From assembly GCF_039543245.1 (NCBI RefSeq), contig NZ_BAABJJ010000039.1, positions 62,001 to 126,000 on the forward strand: a stretch of 64,000 bases of DNA. The letters are read 5' to 3'. Below the pieces are notes generated by a model. That model saw nothing but the letters and a program-made list of their open reading frames with translations, did no database searches and was not told the DNA's origin. Positions 26,848-36,400 of this stretch are shown piece after piece. Numbering within the stretch: the stretch's first letter is position 1; every line of letters begins with the position of its first letter. The stretch comes from Algibacter_G agarivorans. GTDB taxonomy: Bacteria > Bacteroidota > Bacteroidia > Flavobacteriales > Flavobacteriaceae. Both the position numbers and the translations under genes were made by a program.

Positions 26848-27222
26848 ATGAAAAAACTGTTTACCATTTTAGCAATAATAGCCTCTGTATTGGCCATTAT
26901 CCTTTCTGTTTTACCAGTATCTAATTTAGCCATTATACCTGCTATAGCCGCACTAATATTTGGACTAATAGCATTTTATCTATCTAAAAAATCTGGGCAA
27001 GTAAAAAAAATCATCCAGTTTACATTTCTATTAACTAGTATAGCCCTGGTAATTACTACTTATAAAGCCATTTTTACAGTAACTGAAGTCGCTAATACAG
27101 ACGTTTTAGAAGCCACAGAAACTAAACTTGAAGAGGACGCTATTGAAGAATTAGATGGCTTAGAAATTGATGATATTGAAATTGATGACACCGACTTAGA
27201 AGATATTTCTTTTGAAGAATAA
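26848..27222 (+). CDS. Small membrane protein with acidic tail
   Basis: 124 residues: three membrane helices (about 4-22, 25-46, 57-77) followed by a strongly acidic C-terminal tail (EELDGLEIDDIEIDDTDLED) with almost no basic residues. No named family is recognised; similar short proteins are found in related genomes. The tail suggests binding of cations or a basic partner, which is inference only. Confidence 0.65.
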   Translation: MKKLFTILAIIASVLAIILSVLPVSNLAIIPAIAALIFGLIAFYLSKKSGQVKKIIQFTFLLTSIALVITTYKAIFTVTEVANTDVLEATETKLEEDAIEELDGLEIDDIEIDDTDLEDISFEE

Positions 27223-27352
27223 GTAATTTCCGCTCTAATATGTATATTTGTACTCGATTCAAAAAATTGAACTAACACACCAATAAATCATCTCTTCTAA
27301 AAGAGAAAATTTAGGTTGTAAGTTTCGTGTAATTAATAATTGATTAATATAG

Positions 27353-28405
27353 ATGAAGACCTTTTATTTCCTCTCATTATTTACACTAGTTGGGACCTGT
27401 TCTACACCAAAATATACTGCTAAAATTCAAAATCTAAAAGACAGCATTCAGTTATCCGACAGTACTTTAGTCGCCAAATACACCAATACCATAACGTCTG
27501 ACGAGTTGAAGACACATTTATATAAATTTGCTTCTAATGAATTTGAAGGCAGAGAAGTTGGTGAACCTGGACAGAAGTTAGCAGCCGAATTTTTAAAATC
27601 TTATTACCAAAATGAAAATATTGAATCACCTTATGGTGGTGATAATTATTTCCAAACCATTCCATCTAGTTTCTTTTTAAAAGACATAAAAAATTCTGAA
27701 AATGTCTTGGCATATATTGAGGGCTCTAAAAAACCCGATGAGCTTATTATCATTTCGGCACACTTAGACCACTTAGGCATTTCTATAGACGGAAAAATAA
27801 ATAATGGTGCAGATGATGATGGATCTGGTACAGTTGCTCTTATGGAAATGGCTCAAGCTTTTAACATAGCTAAACAAGAAGGCGTTGGTCCAAAACGAAG
27901 TATTTTATTTCTTCACTTAACCGCAGAAGAAATTGGAAAACAAGGCTCAGAATTTTACACAAAGTATCCTGTGTTTCCTTTGGATAACACTATTACCAAC
28001 TTAAACATCGATATGATTGGGCGTGTTGATGACATACATAAAAACAACAAGGATTATATATATTTAATAGGTTCAGACAGATTAAGCAAAGAGCTTCATT
28101 ATATCTCTGAAAAAGTAAACAACACCTATTTTAATATCAATTTAGATTATAAATATAATGCTGAAAATGATAGTAATAGATATTACTCTCGTTCAGATCA
28201 TTACAATTTTGCGCTTCATGGTATTCCTGTAATTTTCTACTTTAATGGGGAACATGAAGATTATCACAAGGTTAGTGATACGCCAGATAAAATTGACTAT
28301 CCTTTATTAGAAAAACGTACCAAACTCATTTTTGCTACGGCTTGGCAAATTGCAAATCAGGAGCATCGTGTGGCTTTAGACAAAGACCACGAACTGTTAA
28401 ATTAA
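27353..28405 (+). CDS. M28 family zinc aminopeptidase, paralogue 1
   Basis: 350 residues with an N-terminal signal; Cys16 lies in an atypical lipobox (VGTC), so lipidation is uncertain. M28 metal ligands are visible: His137 (AHLDHLG), bridging Asp in GADDDGSG at 153-155, Glu192/Glu193 (AEEIG), Asp220 (NIDMIGR) and His283 (SDHYNF). Predicted to remove N-terminal residues from peptides outside the inner membrane. It is followed 75 bp later by a close paralogue. Confidence 0.9.
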   Translation: MKTFYFLSLFTLVGTCSTPKYTAKIQNLKDSIQLSDSTLVAKYTNTITSDELKTHLYKFASNEFEGREVGEPGQKLAAEFLKSYYQNENIESPYGGDNYFQTIPSSFFLKDIKNSENVLAYIEGSKKPDELIIISAHLDHLGISIDGKINNGADDDGSGTVALMEMAQAFNIAKQEGVGPKRSILFLHLTAEEIGKQGSEFYTKYPVFPLDNTITNLNIDMIGRVDDIHKNNKDYIYLIGSDRLSKELHYISEKVNNTYFNINLDYKYNAENDSNRYYSRSDHYNFALHGIPVIFYFNGEHEDYHKVSDTPDKIDYPLLEKRTKLIFATAWQIANQEHRVALDKDHELLN

Positions 28406-28480
28406 GCTAAAAACAACACGTCCCTTAATTCATTTTTGTAATATAGTATCTCAATGAATTCAATAAATTAAATTTATAGT

Positions 28481-29491
28481 TTGAAAAATCTAGCAATTCT
28501 TTTTTGCGCTACAGTATTAATTACATCTTGTAGTTCATCACAAAATAAACCTGAAAAATCTGCAGACCCAGAAATTTACGCAAAAACCATTACGGCTTCC
28601 GAGCTTAAAGATATGCTCTATACCTATGCTTCTAATGATTTTGAAGGCAGAAAAACAGGCCAACCTGGACAGAAAAAGGCCGTTGAGTTTATAAAGAGTC
28701 ATTATGTAACAGCAGGTATTGTATCTCCAATTACAGCAGGTGATTATTTTCAAGAGATTCCAGCATCGTATTTTAACAAAAGTGGTATTGAAGATTCAGA
28801 AAACGTTCTAGCTTACATAAAAGGTTCTGAAAAACCTGATGAAATAATTATCATTTCTGCGCATTTAGACCATATTGGCATTTCTGGAAATGATGATATT
28901 AATAATGGTGCCGATGATGATGGGTCGGGCACCGTTGCGATTTTAGAAATTGCTGAAGCTTTTAAAGCTGCAAAAAAAGCAGGTCATAATCCAAAACGAT
29001 CTATCTTATTTTTACACGTTACAGGCGAAGAAATAGGTCTTTTAGGATCGCGATATTATGCTGATGTCGACCCTGTTTTTCCTTTAAAAAACACCGTAGC
29101 AAACTTAAACATAGACATGATTGGTCGCGTTGACCCTAAGCATGAAGCCAGTGGCAAAAACTACCTATATTTAATAGGTTCTGATAAATTGAGTAAAGAA
29201 TTACATAATCTTTCTGAAGACGTAAACAAGGAGTATTTCAATTTGGAATTTGATTACACCTACAATGACGATAACGACCCTAACCGTTTTTATTACCGTT
29301 CAGACCATTACAATTTTGCCAAAAATAATATTCCTGTCATCTTTTATTTTAATGGCACACATGCCGATTATCATAAACCATCAGACACCCCTGATAAAAT
29401 TAATTATGAGTTTTTAGAAACGCGTACAAGATTAATTTTTCATACCGCTTGGGAATTGGCTAATAGGGATGAGCGTGTGAAGGTGGATTGA
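28481..29491 (+). CDS. M28 family zinc aminopeptidase lipoprotein, paralogue 2
   Basis: 336 residues from a TTG start. A good lipobox (ITSC, Cys17) indicates a lipoprotein. The sequence follows paralogue 1 over the whole length (EFEGR/DFEGR, SAHLDH, NNGADDDGSGTVA, EEIG, NLNIDMIGRV, SDHYNFA), so all zinc ligands are kept (His128, Asp145 region). The pair arose by tandem duplication and has diverged, more in the N-terminal third. Confidence 0.9.
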   Translation: MKNLAILFCATVLITSCSSSQNKPEKSADPEIYAKTITASELKDMLYTYASNDFEGRKTGQPGQKKAVEFIKSHYVTAGIVSPITAGDYFQEIPASYFNKSGIEDSENVLAYIKGSEKPDEIIIISAHLDHIGISGNDDINNGADDDGSGTVAILEIAEAFKAAKKAGHNPKRSILFLHVTGEEIGLLGSRYYADVDPVFPLKNTVANLNIDMIGRVDPKHEASGKNYLYLIGSDKLSKELHNLSEDVNKEYFNLEFDYTYNDDNDPNRFYYRSDHYNFAKNNIPVIFYFNGTHADYHKPSDTPDKINYEFLETRTRLIFHTAWELANRDERVKVD

Positions 29492-29552
29492 AAAGTATCG
29501 TTATCCCTCCATTTGAGGACATTATAAATTATCAAATAATCCATATAACTAA

Positions 29553-29783
29553 GTTAGGTAGAATAGCCCATCGAGGGACGTAATCAAACCAGTAAAATTA
29601 TTAGGTTTCTAAGTTTTTAATCCTATCTTTTAAGTATTTTAATTCATCCCGCCAAAGTTGTTTATCATCATAAGAGTCAAAGGAATTAAAGGTTTCTACC
29701 CATTTAGATTCTAAATCCTCAACATCCATTTCTTCTATATCCATAATTTTAATAGTTTTAAAGATTACTCTATTCTACCTAAC
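29553..29783. repeat. 14-bp inverted repeats enclosing a small gene
   Basis: GTTAGGTAGAATAG (29553-29566) and its exact complement CTATTCTACCTAAC (29770-29783) bound the 47-residue gene at 29601-29744. Confidence 0.75.
29601..29744 (-). CDS. Small acidic protein, 47 residues
   Basis: ATG at 29744, stop TAA at 29601. The protein starts MDIEEMDVEDLESKW and ends LKYLKDRIKNLET, acidic first and with a helical, heptad-like end. Many aspartates and glutamates and a sensible start/stop support it as a real gene, but there is no clear ribosome binding site and I know no family. It lies exactly between 14-bp inverted repeats. Confidence 0.45.
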   Translation of the reverse strand: MDIEEMDVEDLESKWVETFNSFDSYDDKQLWRDELKYLKDRIKNLET

Positions 29784-29947
29784 CCGCAAAGCATAGGCTC
29801 TGCATCGGCTAAGGTCAGTATTGTTAATTTAATTATTTTCTAAATCGCTAGGCAACTACAACCTAACTAGGCATAAAGCTTATAGATGCAGAGCAAACGG
29901 GTTTTATGTATATGCTCCGCATCTACAACCCTTATGCTTTGCGGGTT
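29781..29947. repeat. Nested inverted repeat upstream of lone lipoprotein gene
   Basis: Outer arms AACCCGCAAAGCATA (29781-29795) and TATGCTTTGCGGGTT (29933-29947) match perfectly. Inner arms TAGATGCAGAGCA (29884-29896) and TGCTCCGCATCTA (29913-29925) match with one mismatch. The outer end runs into GTTGTAAGC, 12 bp before the start of the lipoprotein gene. Confidence 0.75.
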
Positions 29948-29963
29948 GTAAGCAATTTGAGAA

Positions 29964-30680
29964 ATGAGAAAACTGATAATAATTGGAATAATATTTTCGA
30001 CTTTAATTTCTTGTGAATACTTAAACCAATTGAGTTCGGACAATTCTCTGACTGAAAAAATTGAAACGGAATTCAAATCGGAATCGGAAATAATAGACCT
30101 AAAGAATCTGAATGAATTTGATTGGGATAATCTATTAATTCTTGGACCATATTCTGTAGTCGACAACATAGAAAAAGAGCTGAATTTAGACTTGGAAAAT
30201 ATAAGAGAAAATGGAATCGAATATGATGATTCAATCAATCTTTTAGTTTTCTTAAAAAACGGGAAGTCTATTAAGATTTCAGAAGTTTCAAGAAGAATTG
30301 GTGATTTTTCAAATTTGAGAAATTTAATATCAAAAGAAAGTGCGAAATTCATCAAAACCGAAAATGGAACTAATGTTTTGGTGGAAAACATAAATGGAAA
30401 ATTAGTGAAAAGAGTTGGCGGAATTCCATATAATGCATTTTTTGCTGAAAAAGAAAATAATAGCAATTGGTTTTTAATCAACTCTATTCACAATCACAAA
30501 AACAATGCTCAAATTTCAATTTATGATTATGAAACTGGAGAATTAATCTTAAACAAAAGATTCTTCAAAATTTGTCCAATCGATGAATTGAAACTCATTG
30601 AAGATTTAAAAAGGGAAATTGAATTTTTTGATGGAGAAAAAATCCAACTAAAAGACAATTGTTATTTACAAACGAATTAA
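29964..30680 (+). CDS. Unknown lipoprotein in a hairpin-bounded cassette
   Basis: 238 residues, lipobox LISC with Cys17. The mature part is rich in acidic and hydrophobic residues with no recognised domain; a middle section (ILGPYSVVDNIEKELNL) suggests an alpha/beta fold. Base composition and codon use look like the neighbours. It is a lone gene bounded on both sides by long inverted repeats, with GTTGTAAGC before and GCTTACAAC after, like a gene cassette. Function unknown. Confidence 0.7.
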   Translation: MRKLIIIGIIFSTLISCEYLNQLSSDNSLTEKIETEFKSESEIIDLKNLNEFDWDNLLILGPYSVVDNIEKELNLDLENIRENGIEYDDSINLLVFLKNGKSIKISEVSRRIGDFSNLRNLISKESAKFIKTENGTNVLVENINGKLVKRVGGIPYNAFFAEKENNSNWFLINSIHNHKNNAQISIYDYETGELILNKRFFKICPIDELKLIEDLKREIEFFDGEKIQLKDNCYLQTN

Positions 30681-30686
30681 AAAACT

Positions 30687-30818
30687 GCTTACAACAATGG
30701 CTATAAGTAATTGCTTGTTCTCGCCTACTTCTGAAAATCCTCGCGGATTTTCAGTTTGGTGTGTACTTGCAAAGTTAAATGCTAAACCACGCAACTACTC
30801 ATAGCCCAAACCGTTGTA
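30687..30818. repeat. attC-like imperfect hairpin after lipoprotein gene
   Basis: GCTTACAAC...GGCTATAAGTAATTGC pairs with GCAACTACTCATAGCC...GTTGTAG, leaving a few unpaired bases next to the AAC/GTT ends. The central part also has GAAAATCC/GGATTTTC. The layout is that of an attC site, but the core bases (ACAAC, GTTGTAG) do not match the integron consensus. Confidence 0.6.
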
Positions 30819-32090
30819 GATTCTCTTAATCTGAAAGAACTTGGTTTTCGTTTGGATTACATTGAAAACGGACCTCCTGCATATCATCCATCTGTTTTAC
30901 TTAAACTTTATATCTATGGATATATGAACCGTGTGCGCTCTTCGCGTCAGTTAGAAGAAGAATGCAAACGTAACATTGAAGTCATGTGGTTACTAGAATC
31001 TTTAACTCCTGACCACAATACCATTAGCAATTTCAGAAAGAACAATGCAAAAGCAATTAAAAAGGTCTTTTTTGCAACTGTGCAAATAGCTCGTAATTTT
31101 GGACTTATTGGAGCAACTTTAATTGCTGGCGATAGCACTAAATTTAGAGCGCAAAACAGTAAAAAGAATAATTTCAATCAAAAGAAAATACAACGACACT
31201 TGGATTACATTGACACTAAATTGGCTCAGTATAATAAGACCTTAAATTCTTGTGAAAACGATGACGAAAAAGAGGATATAAAAAATGACATTGATAAACA
31301 TAAAGGGCGCAGAAAGCAATATGAAAAACTTGAGAAACAGTTAAAAGAATCAGCAGAACCACAAATATCAACATCGGATCCTGATAGCAAACACATGATT
31401 GTTCGCAACAATATTACAGAAGTAGCTTACTGCGTACAGAGTACCGTTGATGCCAATTACAACATCCCTTTTGATTATTTAGTAACTAATAAGAATGACT
31501 CCAAAGCTATGGGGCAAATGCTACAAAGAGCTAAAACTATTTTAAGAACAAACACTTTTACAGCACTCTATGACAAAGGTTATCATACAGGAAGTGAATT
31601 TGAAACCGCCAATAGATTAGAAATATAAACGCTTGTCGCAATTCCCGTAATTGGAAGAGCTTCTCAAGCTCCCAACCCAGCCTACAACTCCGAAAAATTT
31701 AAATACAATAAAGAACAAGATACCTATACTTGCCCTGAGGGCAACACGCTTAAAAGTAACGGAAGTACTTACAAGGCTCGTAACTATAGATTTAAACAAT
31801 ACAAAACCAATAAATGCTAAAAACTGCATTGTAAGAGACTCGTGCACAACCTCTAAAACAAATGGGAAGTATTGCAACGAAGTGAACATCAGCAATATAT
31901 TGAAGAAAACGCTAAACGTGCACAAGGGAACCCCACAGCATATAAAAAAAGACAAGCAATAATAGAGCATCCATATGGCACCATAAAAAGACAATGGGGA
32001 TTTAATTACATAGCGACTAAAAGGACAAAACAAAGAGCAGGTGCCGATGTCGGCTTTATGTTTATCGCTTACAATTTAAAAAGAATTTAG
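30817..32090 (+). pseudogene. IS1182-like transposase, truncated and broken
   Basis: In frame from about 30817 (VDSLNLKELGF) the product shows the IS1182/IS5-type transposase: YHPSVLLKLYIYGYMNRVRSSRQLEEEC, then AGDSTKFRAQNSKK with the first catalytic Asp. A TAA at 31626 interrupts it; translation then resumes in the same frame (TLVAIPVIGRAS), shifts frame twice near 31820-31860 (KNCIVRDSCTTSK lies in another frame), and ends with EHPYGTIKRQWGFNYIATK to 32090. The first ~40 codons are missing: homology stops where the attC-like hairpin ends. Not functional. The following 292 bp (32091-32382) show no gene. Confidence 0.88.
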
Positions 32091-32382
32091 AATATCTTGA
32101 AGACTAATAAAACGGATTTTTATAAACCTAAAAAGGCCATATCATGGCATATAAACTCAATTTTAAACTTATTTGACGCGCTTTTAAAAGAAAAAATAGA
32201 AACCCAATTTCAAACGCAATTTTAAAACTAAAAAATGTATTTTAGTCTAAATTTTAAAAATAGCAGGAAGTTATTAGACAGACTGACGTTGTGTTTAATA
32301 AAAGTTACCAAAGGTTAAAAGATTTAATTTTATTTATATAATTTTAGACCTTGAAAATGTAAAATAATTAATAAGTAATATA

Positions 32383-34605
32383 ATGAAATGTAAAATTATT
32401 ATTGTAATGTCAGCAGTTATTTTATCTGCTTGCACTGGAATACCTAAATCAAGTATTGTAGAAACCGATGAACAAATAGAAACAATACTGAGTAAGTTAA
32501 CTCTTCAAGAAAAAGCTGGACAACTTAATTTAATCCCCATTGAAGGTGAACCTACCGAAGCGCACCTTAAAATGATAAGAGAAGGCAAAGTAGGAAGTGT
32601 GTTGAAGGTAAATGGTGTAGAAAATATAACCAAACTTCAAAAAATTGCAGTTAATGAGTCCAAATCAGGAATACCTATTCTTTTTCAAGAAGATGTGATA
32701 CACGGTTATAAAACTATAGCACCCATTCCAATAGCAGAGGCGGCAAGTTGGGATTTAGAGGCTATACGTAAATCGTCAGCTGTTGCAGCACGAGAAGCAG
32801 CAGTATCGGGTATTAGCCTTACATATGCACCAATGGTTGATATAAGTCGAGACCCTCGTTGGGGACGATTATTGGAAGCTGCTGGTGAAGATCCATACTT
32901 GGGGAGTCTTGTTGCAGCAGCCAGAGTAAAAGGCCTACAAGAATCCAATGAAAATGGTAAAAACATTTTAAGTTGTGTAAAGCATTTTGCAGGCTACGGT
33001 GCATCCTTAGCAGGTAGAGATTACAATATTCAGGATTTCTCAGAACGTGAATTACGCGAAACATACTTGCCTCCATTTCAAGCAGCCATTGATGCTGGTG
33101 TTGCTAGTTTAATGTGTGCTTATTCAGCTTACGATGGTGAGCCATTAACTGCTAATCAGTTTTTAATGCAAGATGTGCTGAGAGATGAAATGGGCTTTAA
33201 AGGTCTAGCAATGACTGATTGGGAAACCATTAAAAATCTTGTTAAAACTGGAGTCGCAGAAAATGATACGATTGCCACAATAAATGCAATGGACGCTGGT
33301 ATTGATATGGATATGAATTCAGAAAAATTTGTAAGTCTGTTACCTGTTTTGGTTGAAACTGGTAAAATATCAATAGAACAAGTTGATAATGCAGTAAGAC
33401 GCGTACTTATCCTTAAAAAGAAGGCAGGATTACTCACTGATCCATTTGCGAATTTAAATATTGAGGAAGAAAAGAAAGAACTGCTTTCGGAAAGAAACAT
33501 TGCTGAAACAAAGGATATAGCTTTAAAAAGTATGGTTCTTTTAAAAAATAATAAGCATGTTCTTCCAATTTCATCCAATGTTAAAAACATTGCGGTAATA
33601 GGCCCTATGGCAAAAGCAACCAAAGATTTATTAGGTTGGTGGCATTGTAAGGGTAATGAAAATGATGTTGTTACTTATTTTGAAGGCATTTCTAAAAAGT
33701 TTGAAAATGCTAAAATTACATATGCAAAGGGATGCGATATAGACAGTTTTAAAATTGCAGGTAAAGATTTAATTCCAAAAGCTGTTAAAACTGCTCAAAT
33801 AGCTGATGTTGTTATTCTTGTTCTTGGCGAAGAATATTGGATGAGTGGCGAAGGTGGAGGAACAGCATCATTACATTTGCCAGGTGCGCAGGAAGAATTA
33901 TTTGAAGCTATAGCAAAAACCGGGAAGCCAATAATTACAGTAATAAATGCTGGCAGACCCTATATTTTGACTAATATTGATGCGAAATCCGACGCCGTCC
34001 TTTATGCTTGGATGCCTGGAACAACTGGAGGAACTGCTTTAGCGGAAATTCTTTCTGGTGAATTCAACCCGCAAGGTAAAACACCTATGACATTTCCTTA
34101 CCACGAAGGTCAAATACCAATTTTTTATAATTATCGCAGAACAAGTCACAGGTTTGTACCGGGCTTAACAGATAACCGTTACTCTACCACATATCGTGAT
34201 GTTCAAAATGAGCCATTATATCCATTTGGATACGGATTAAGTTATACCAGTTACGATTATTCTGATATTGAATTAAATTCAAAGGAAATGACCGAGAACG
34301 GTTCAATTACTGCTACTGTTAAAATTTCAAATACAGGAAAAGTAAAAGGAACTGAAGTAGTACAACTGTATATTGGAGATAAGGTTTGTTCTGTTACGCG
34401 TCCTGAAAAAGAGTTAAAAGACTTTACACTAGTTGAAATTGAACCAGGAGAAACTAAAGCGGTTTCATTTGAAATAACCCCTGATAAGCTTATGTTCATA
34501 GGTAAAGGAAAAGCGTATAAAAAAACCATTGAAAAGGGTGAGTTTAACCTTTTTATAGGTAAAAACGCTAACGAATTGAAACAAACAACCTTTATATTAA
34601 AATAA
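32383..34605 (+). CDS. GH3 beta-glucosidase/glycosidase lipoprotein
   Basis: 740 residues. Lipobox LSAC with Cys17. GH3 N-terminal barrel (about 30-350) with the substrate-binding KHFAGYG (Lys200-His201) and the nucleophile region GLAMTDW (Asp279); GH3 C-terminal domain (about 385-600) with GEEYWMSGEGGG; fibronectin type III-like domain at the end (about 640-735). It removes terminal beta-linked sugars from oligosaccharides, probably in the periplasm. The next gene is a sulfatase on the same strand, so a sulfated algal glycan is a plausible substrate. Confidence 0.93.
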   Translation: MKCKIIIVMSAVILSACTGIPKSSIVETDEQIETILSKLTLQEKAGQLNLIPIEGEPTEAHLKMIREGKVGSVLKVNGVENITKLQKIAVNESKSGIPILFQEDVIHGYKTIAPIPIAEAASWDLEAIRKSSAVAAREAAVSGISLTYAPMVDISRDPRWGRLLEAAGEDPYLGSLVAAARVKGLQESNENGKNILSCVKHFAGYGASLAGRDYNIQDFSERELRETYLPPFQAAIDAGVASLMCAYSAYDGEPLTANQFLMQDVLRDEMGFKGLAMTDWETIKNLVKTGVAENDTIATINAMDAGIDMDMNSEKFVSLLPVLVETGKISIEQVDNAVRRVLILKKKAGLLTDPFANLNIEEEKKELLSERNIAETKDIALKSMVLLKNNKHVLPISSNVKNIAVIGPMAKATKDLLGWWHCKGNENDVVTYFEGISKKFENAKITYAKGCDIDSFKIAGKDLIPKAVKTAQIADVVILVLGEEYWMSGEGGGTASLHLPGAQEELFEAIAKTGKPIITVINAGRPYILTNIDAKSDAVLYAWMPGTTGGTALAEILSGEFNPQGKTPMTFPYHEGQIPIFYNYRRTSHRFVPGLTDNRYSTTYRDVQNEPLYPFGYGLSYTSYDYSDIELNSKEMTENGSITATVKISNTGKVKGTEVVQLYIGDKVCSVTRPEKELKDFTLVEIEPGETKAVSFEITPDKLMFIGKGKAYKKTIEKGEFNLFIGKNANELKQTTFILK

Positions 34606-34654
34606 ATATTAGGTAAAAATTAGAAAGTACTAAATACAATAACGCATATAAAAC

Positions 34655-34712
34655 ATTAGGGATTTAGCGAGTTAATGGGTTTATATCTAATCAATTCCGC
34701 TAAATCCCTAAT
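34655..34712. terminator. Hairpin between GH3 and sulfatase genes
   Basis: ATTAGGGATTTAGCG and CGCTAAATCCCTAAT are perfect 15-bp arms around a 28-base loop, followed by TTTTATT. It may end or attenuate the GH3 transcript. Confidence 0.55.
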
Positions 34713-34788
34713 TTTATTGTGAGAGTTTCAGAGTATAATACCGGGAGAAATAGTTAGTAATTAATTGATAATGAAATAAAAAACACGA

Positions 34789-36171
34789 ATGAAAAATTTT
34801 ATCACTTGTTTAATAGGCATATTAACATTAAGCAATATTATTATTGCGCAAGAAAAGCCAAATATCATTGTCATATTATCTGATGATGCAGGTTACGCCG
34901 ATTTTGGATTTCAAGGCAGTGAAATTATGAAAACACCTCACTTGGATAAATTAGCTAGTGAAGGAATGAAATTTAAACAAGCTTACGTAACGGCAGCGGT
35001 TTGTGGTCCTTCCAGAGCAGGTTTGTTAACAGGCCGTTACCAACAACGATTTGGTTTCGAAGAAAATAATGTTTCAGGATACATGAGCGAATCATGTTTG
35101 GCTGATGACGAGATGGGCTTACCGCTAGACCAAAAAACCATTGGAGATTATATGAAATCGTTAGGTTACAGCACCGGATATTTTGGAAAATGGCATCAAG
35201 GTAGCACAGATAAGTTTCATCCTTTGAATCGTGGCTTTGATAAATTTGTTGGGTTTCGTGGTGGTGCCAGAAGTTATTGGGAATATAACAATGAAAACCC
35301 AATAAATAACTTAGAGAACAGGCTGGAGTATGGAATGGGTAACTTTAAAGAACCGAAACAGTATCTTACAAAAGTTTTAACACACGAAGCCATATCATTT
35401 GTAGAGGAAAACAAAGACAATAACTTTTTTTTAATGTTGGCTTTCAATGCTGTGCACGCCCCAATGGAAGCTGAAAAAGCAGATTTAGACGAGTTTCCGA
35501 ATCTTGAAGGTAAAAGAAAGTATCTGGCAGCAATGACTTTATCTATGGATAGAGAATGTGGCTTGTTGTTTAAAAAATTGGAAGAGCTTGGATTAGATGA
35601 GAATACATTAATTATTTTTACAAATGATAATGGTGGACCTACAGATTCCAATGCATCTGTTAATTTGCCTTTAAGTGGCACAAAAGCCAATCATCTTGAA
35701 GGCGGAATACGTGTTCCGTTTATTATTAAATGGCCTAATGTGATAGCTCCGAATTCAGAATATGACTTTCCGATAAGTACGCTTGATATTTTACCCACAT
35801 CATTTATGGTATCGGGCGGTGTTTCCGATTCTTTAAAAAATATAGATGGAGTTAATTTATTTCCCTATTTAACAGGAGAAAATAAAAATAGACCACACGA
35901 ATATCTTTATTGGAAAAAAGAAAACAGAGGTGTTATTAGAGAAGGAGATTGGAAGTTGATTCGTTTCCCTGATAGACCTGCAGAATTATATGATTTGTCC
36001 ATGGATATTTCTGAAAAAAATAATCTGGCATATGAGAAGCCTGAAAAGGTTGCTGATTTATATAAAAAGCTTTTTGAATGGGAATTAACGCTTGTTAGAC
36101 CTTTATGGCAACTACAAAGAATATACGAAGGAAATGCTATGGAAAGAATGGATAAGTATTGGAATAAATAG
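34789..36171 (+). CDS. Exported sulfatase (family S1, formylglycine type)
   Basis: 460 residues with a signal peptide cleaved near residue 20. The sulfatase signature [11 protein letters not shown] starts at Cys72, the residue converted to formylglycine; metal ligands include Asp32-Asp33 ([10 protein letters not shown]) and the later FTNDNGGP. It removes sulfate esters from a polysaccharide or its oligomers; subfamily unknown. Maturation needs an anSME-type enzyme, not seen here. Pairs with the GH3 gene upstream. Confidence 0.93.
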   Translation: MKNFITCLIGILTLSNIIIAQEKPNIIVILSDDAGYADFGFQGSEIMKTPHLDKLASEGMKFKQAYVTAAVCGPSRAGLLTGRYQQRFGFEENNVSGYMSESCLADDEMGLPLDQKTIGDYMKSLGYSTGYFGKWHQGSTDKFHPLNRGFDKFVGFRGGARSYWEYNNENPINNLENRLEYGMGNFKEPKQYLTKVLTHEAISFVEENKDNNFFLMLAFNAVHAPMEAEKADLDEFPNLEGKRKYLAAMTLSMDRECGLLFKKLEELGLDENTLIIFTNDNGGPTDSNASVNLPLSGTKANHLEGGIRVPFIIKWPNVIAPNSEYDFPISTLDILPTSFMVSGGVSDSLKNIDGVNLFPYLTGENKNRPHEYLYWKKENRGVIREGDWKLIRFPDRPAELYDLSMDISEKNNLAYEKPEKVADLYKKLFEWELTLVRPLWQLQRIYEGNAMERMDKYWNK

Positions 36172-36240
36172 TAATGCTCTATACACAACAAAGAACTGAG
36201 TTGAAAAACAAATAGAATTCATTCAAGTTACAACCACAAA

Positions 36241-36277
36241 AAAAGCCTTTCAATTTCTTGAAAGGCTTTTACTTTTT
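36241..36277. terminator. Bidirectional terminator hairpin
   Basis: AAAAGCCTTTCA and TGAAAGGCTTTT pair around a short loop with A-runs to the left and TACTTTTT to the right. It serves the sulfatase gene (plus) and the tRNA (minus). Confidence 0.7.
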
Positions 36278-36278
36278 G

Positions 36279-36353
36279 GGTGGAAGACCGGATTCGAACC
36301 GGCGACCCTTGGTACCACAAACCAATGCTCTAACCAACTGAGCTACAACCACC
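36279..36353 (-). tRNA. tRNA-His (GTG)
   Basis: On the minus strand GGTGGTTGTAGCTCAG leads into a standard D arm (GCTC/GAGC), an anticodon arm TTGGT-TTGTGGT-ACCAA with anticodon GTG, and a T arm GCCGG-TTCGAAT-CCGGT. The extra 5' G (G-1) opposite C73 is the tRNA-His identity mark. In the acceptor stem GTGGTTG faces CTTCCAC, leaving two adjacent T-T mismatches at pairs 5-68 and 6-67. The 3' CCA is not fully encoded. Confidence 0.92.
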
Positions 36354-36400
36354 ATGTATTTTTATTATCTGAAGCTTAAAAAAAGCTTTAATAAAAGGAG

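Noticed and set aside
29867..30481. 204-codon minus-strand open frame
   Set aside because: Shadow of the plus-strand lipoprotein gene, phenylalanine- and serine-rich as expected for an antisense frame.
31651..31962. 103-codon frame as a separate gene
   Set aside because: It is partly the shifted reading frame of the broken IS1182-like transposase (KNCIVRDSCTTSK), not an independent gene.
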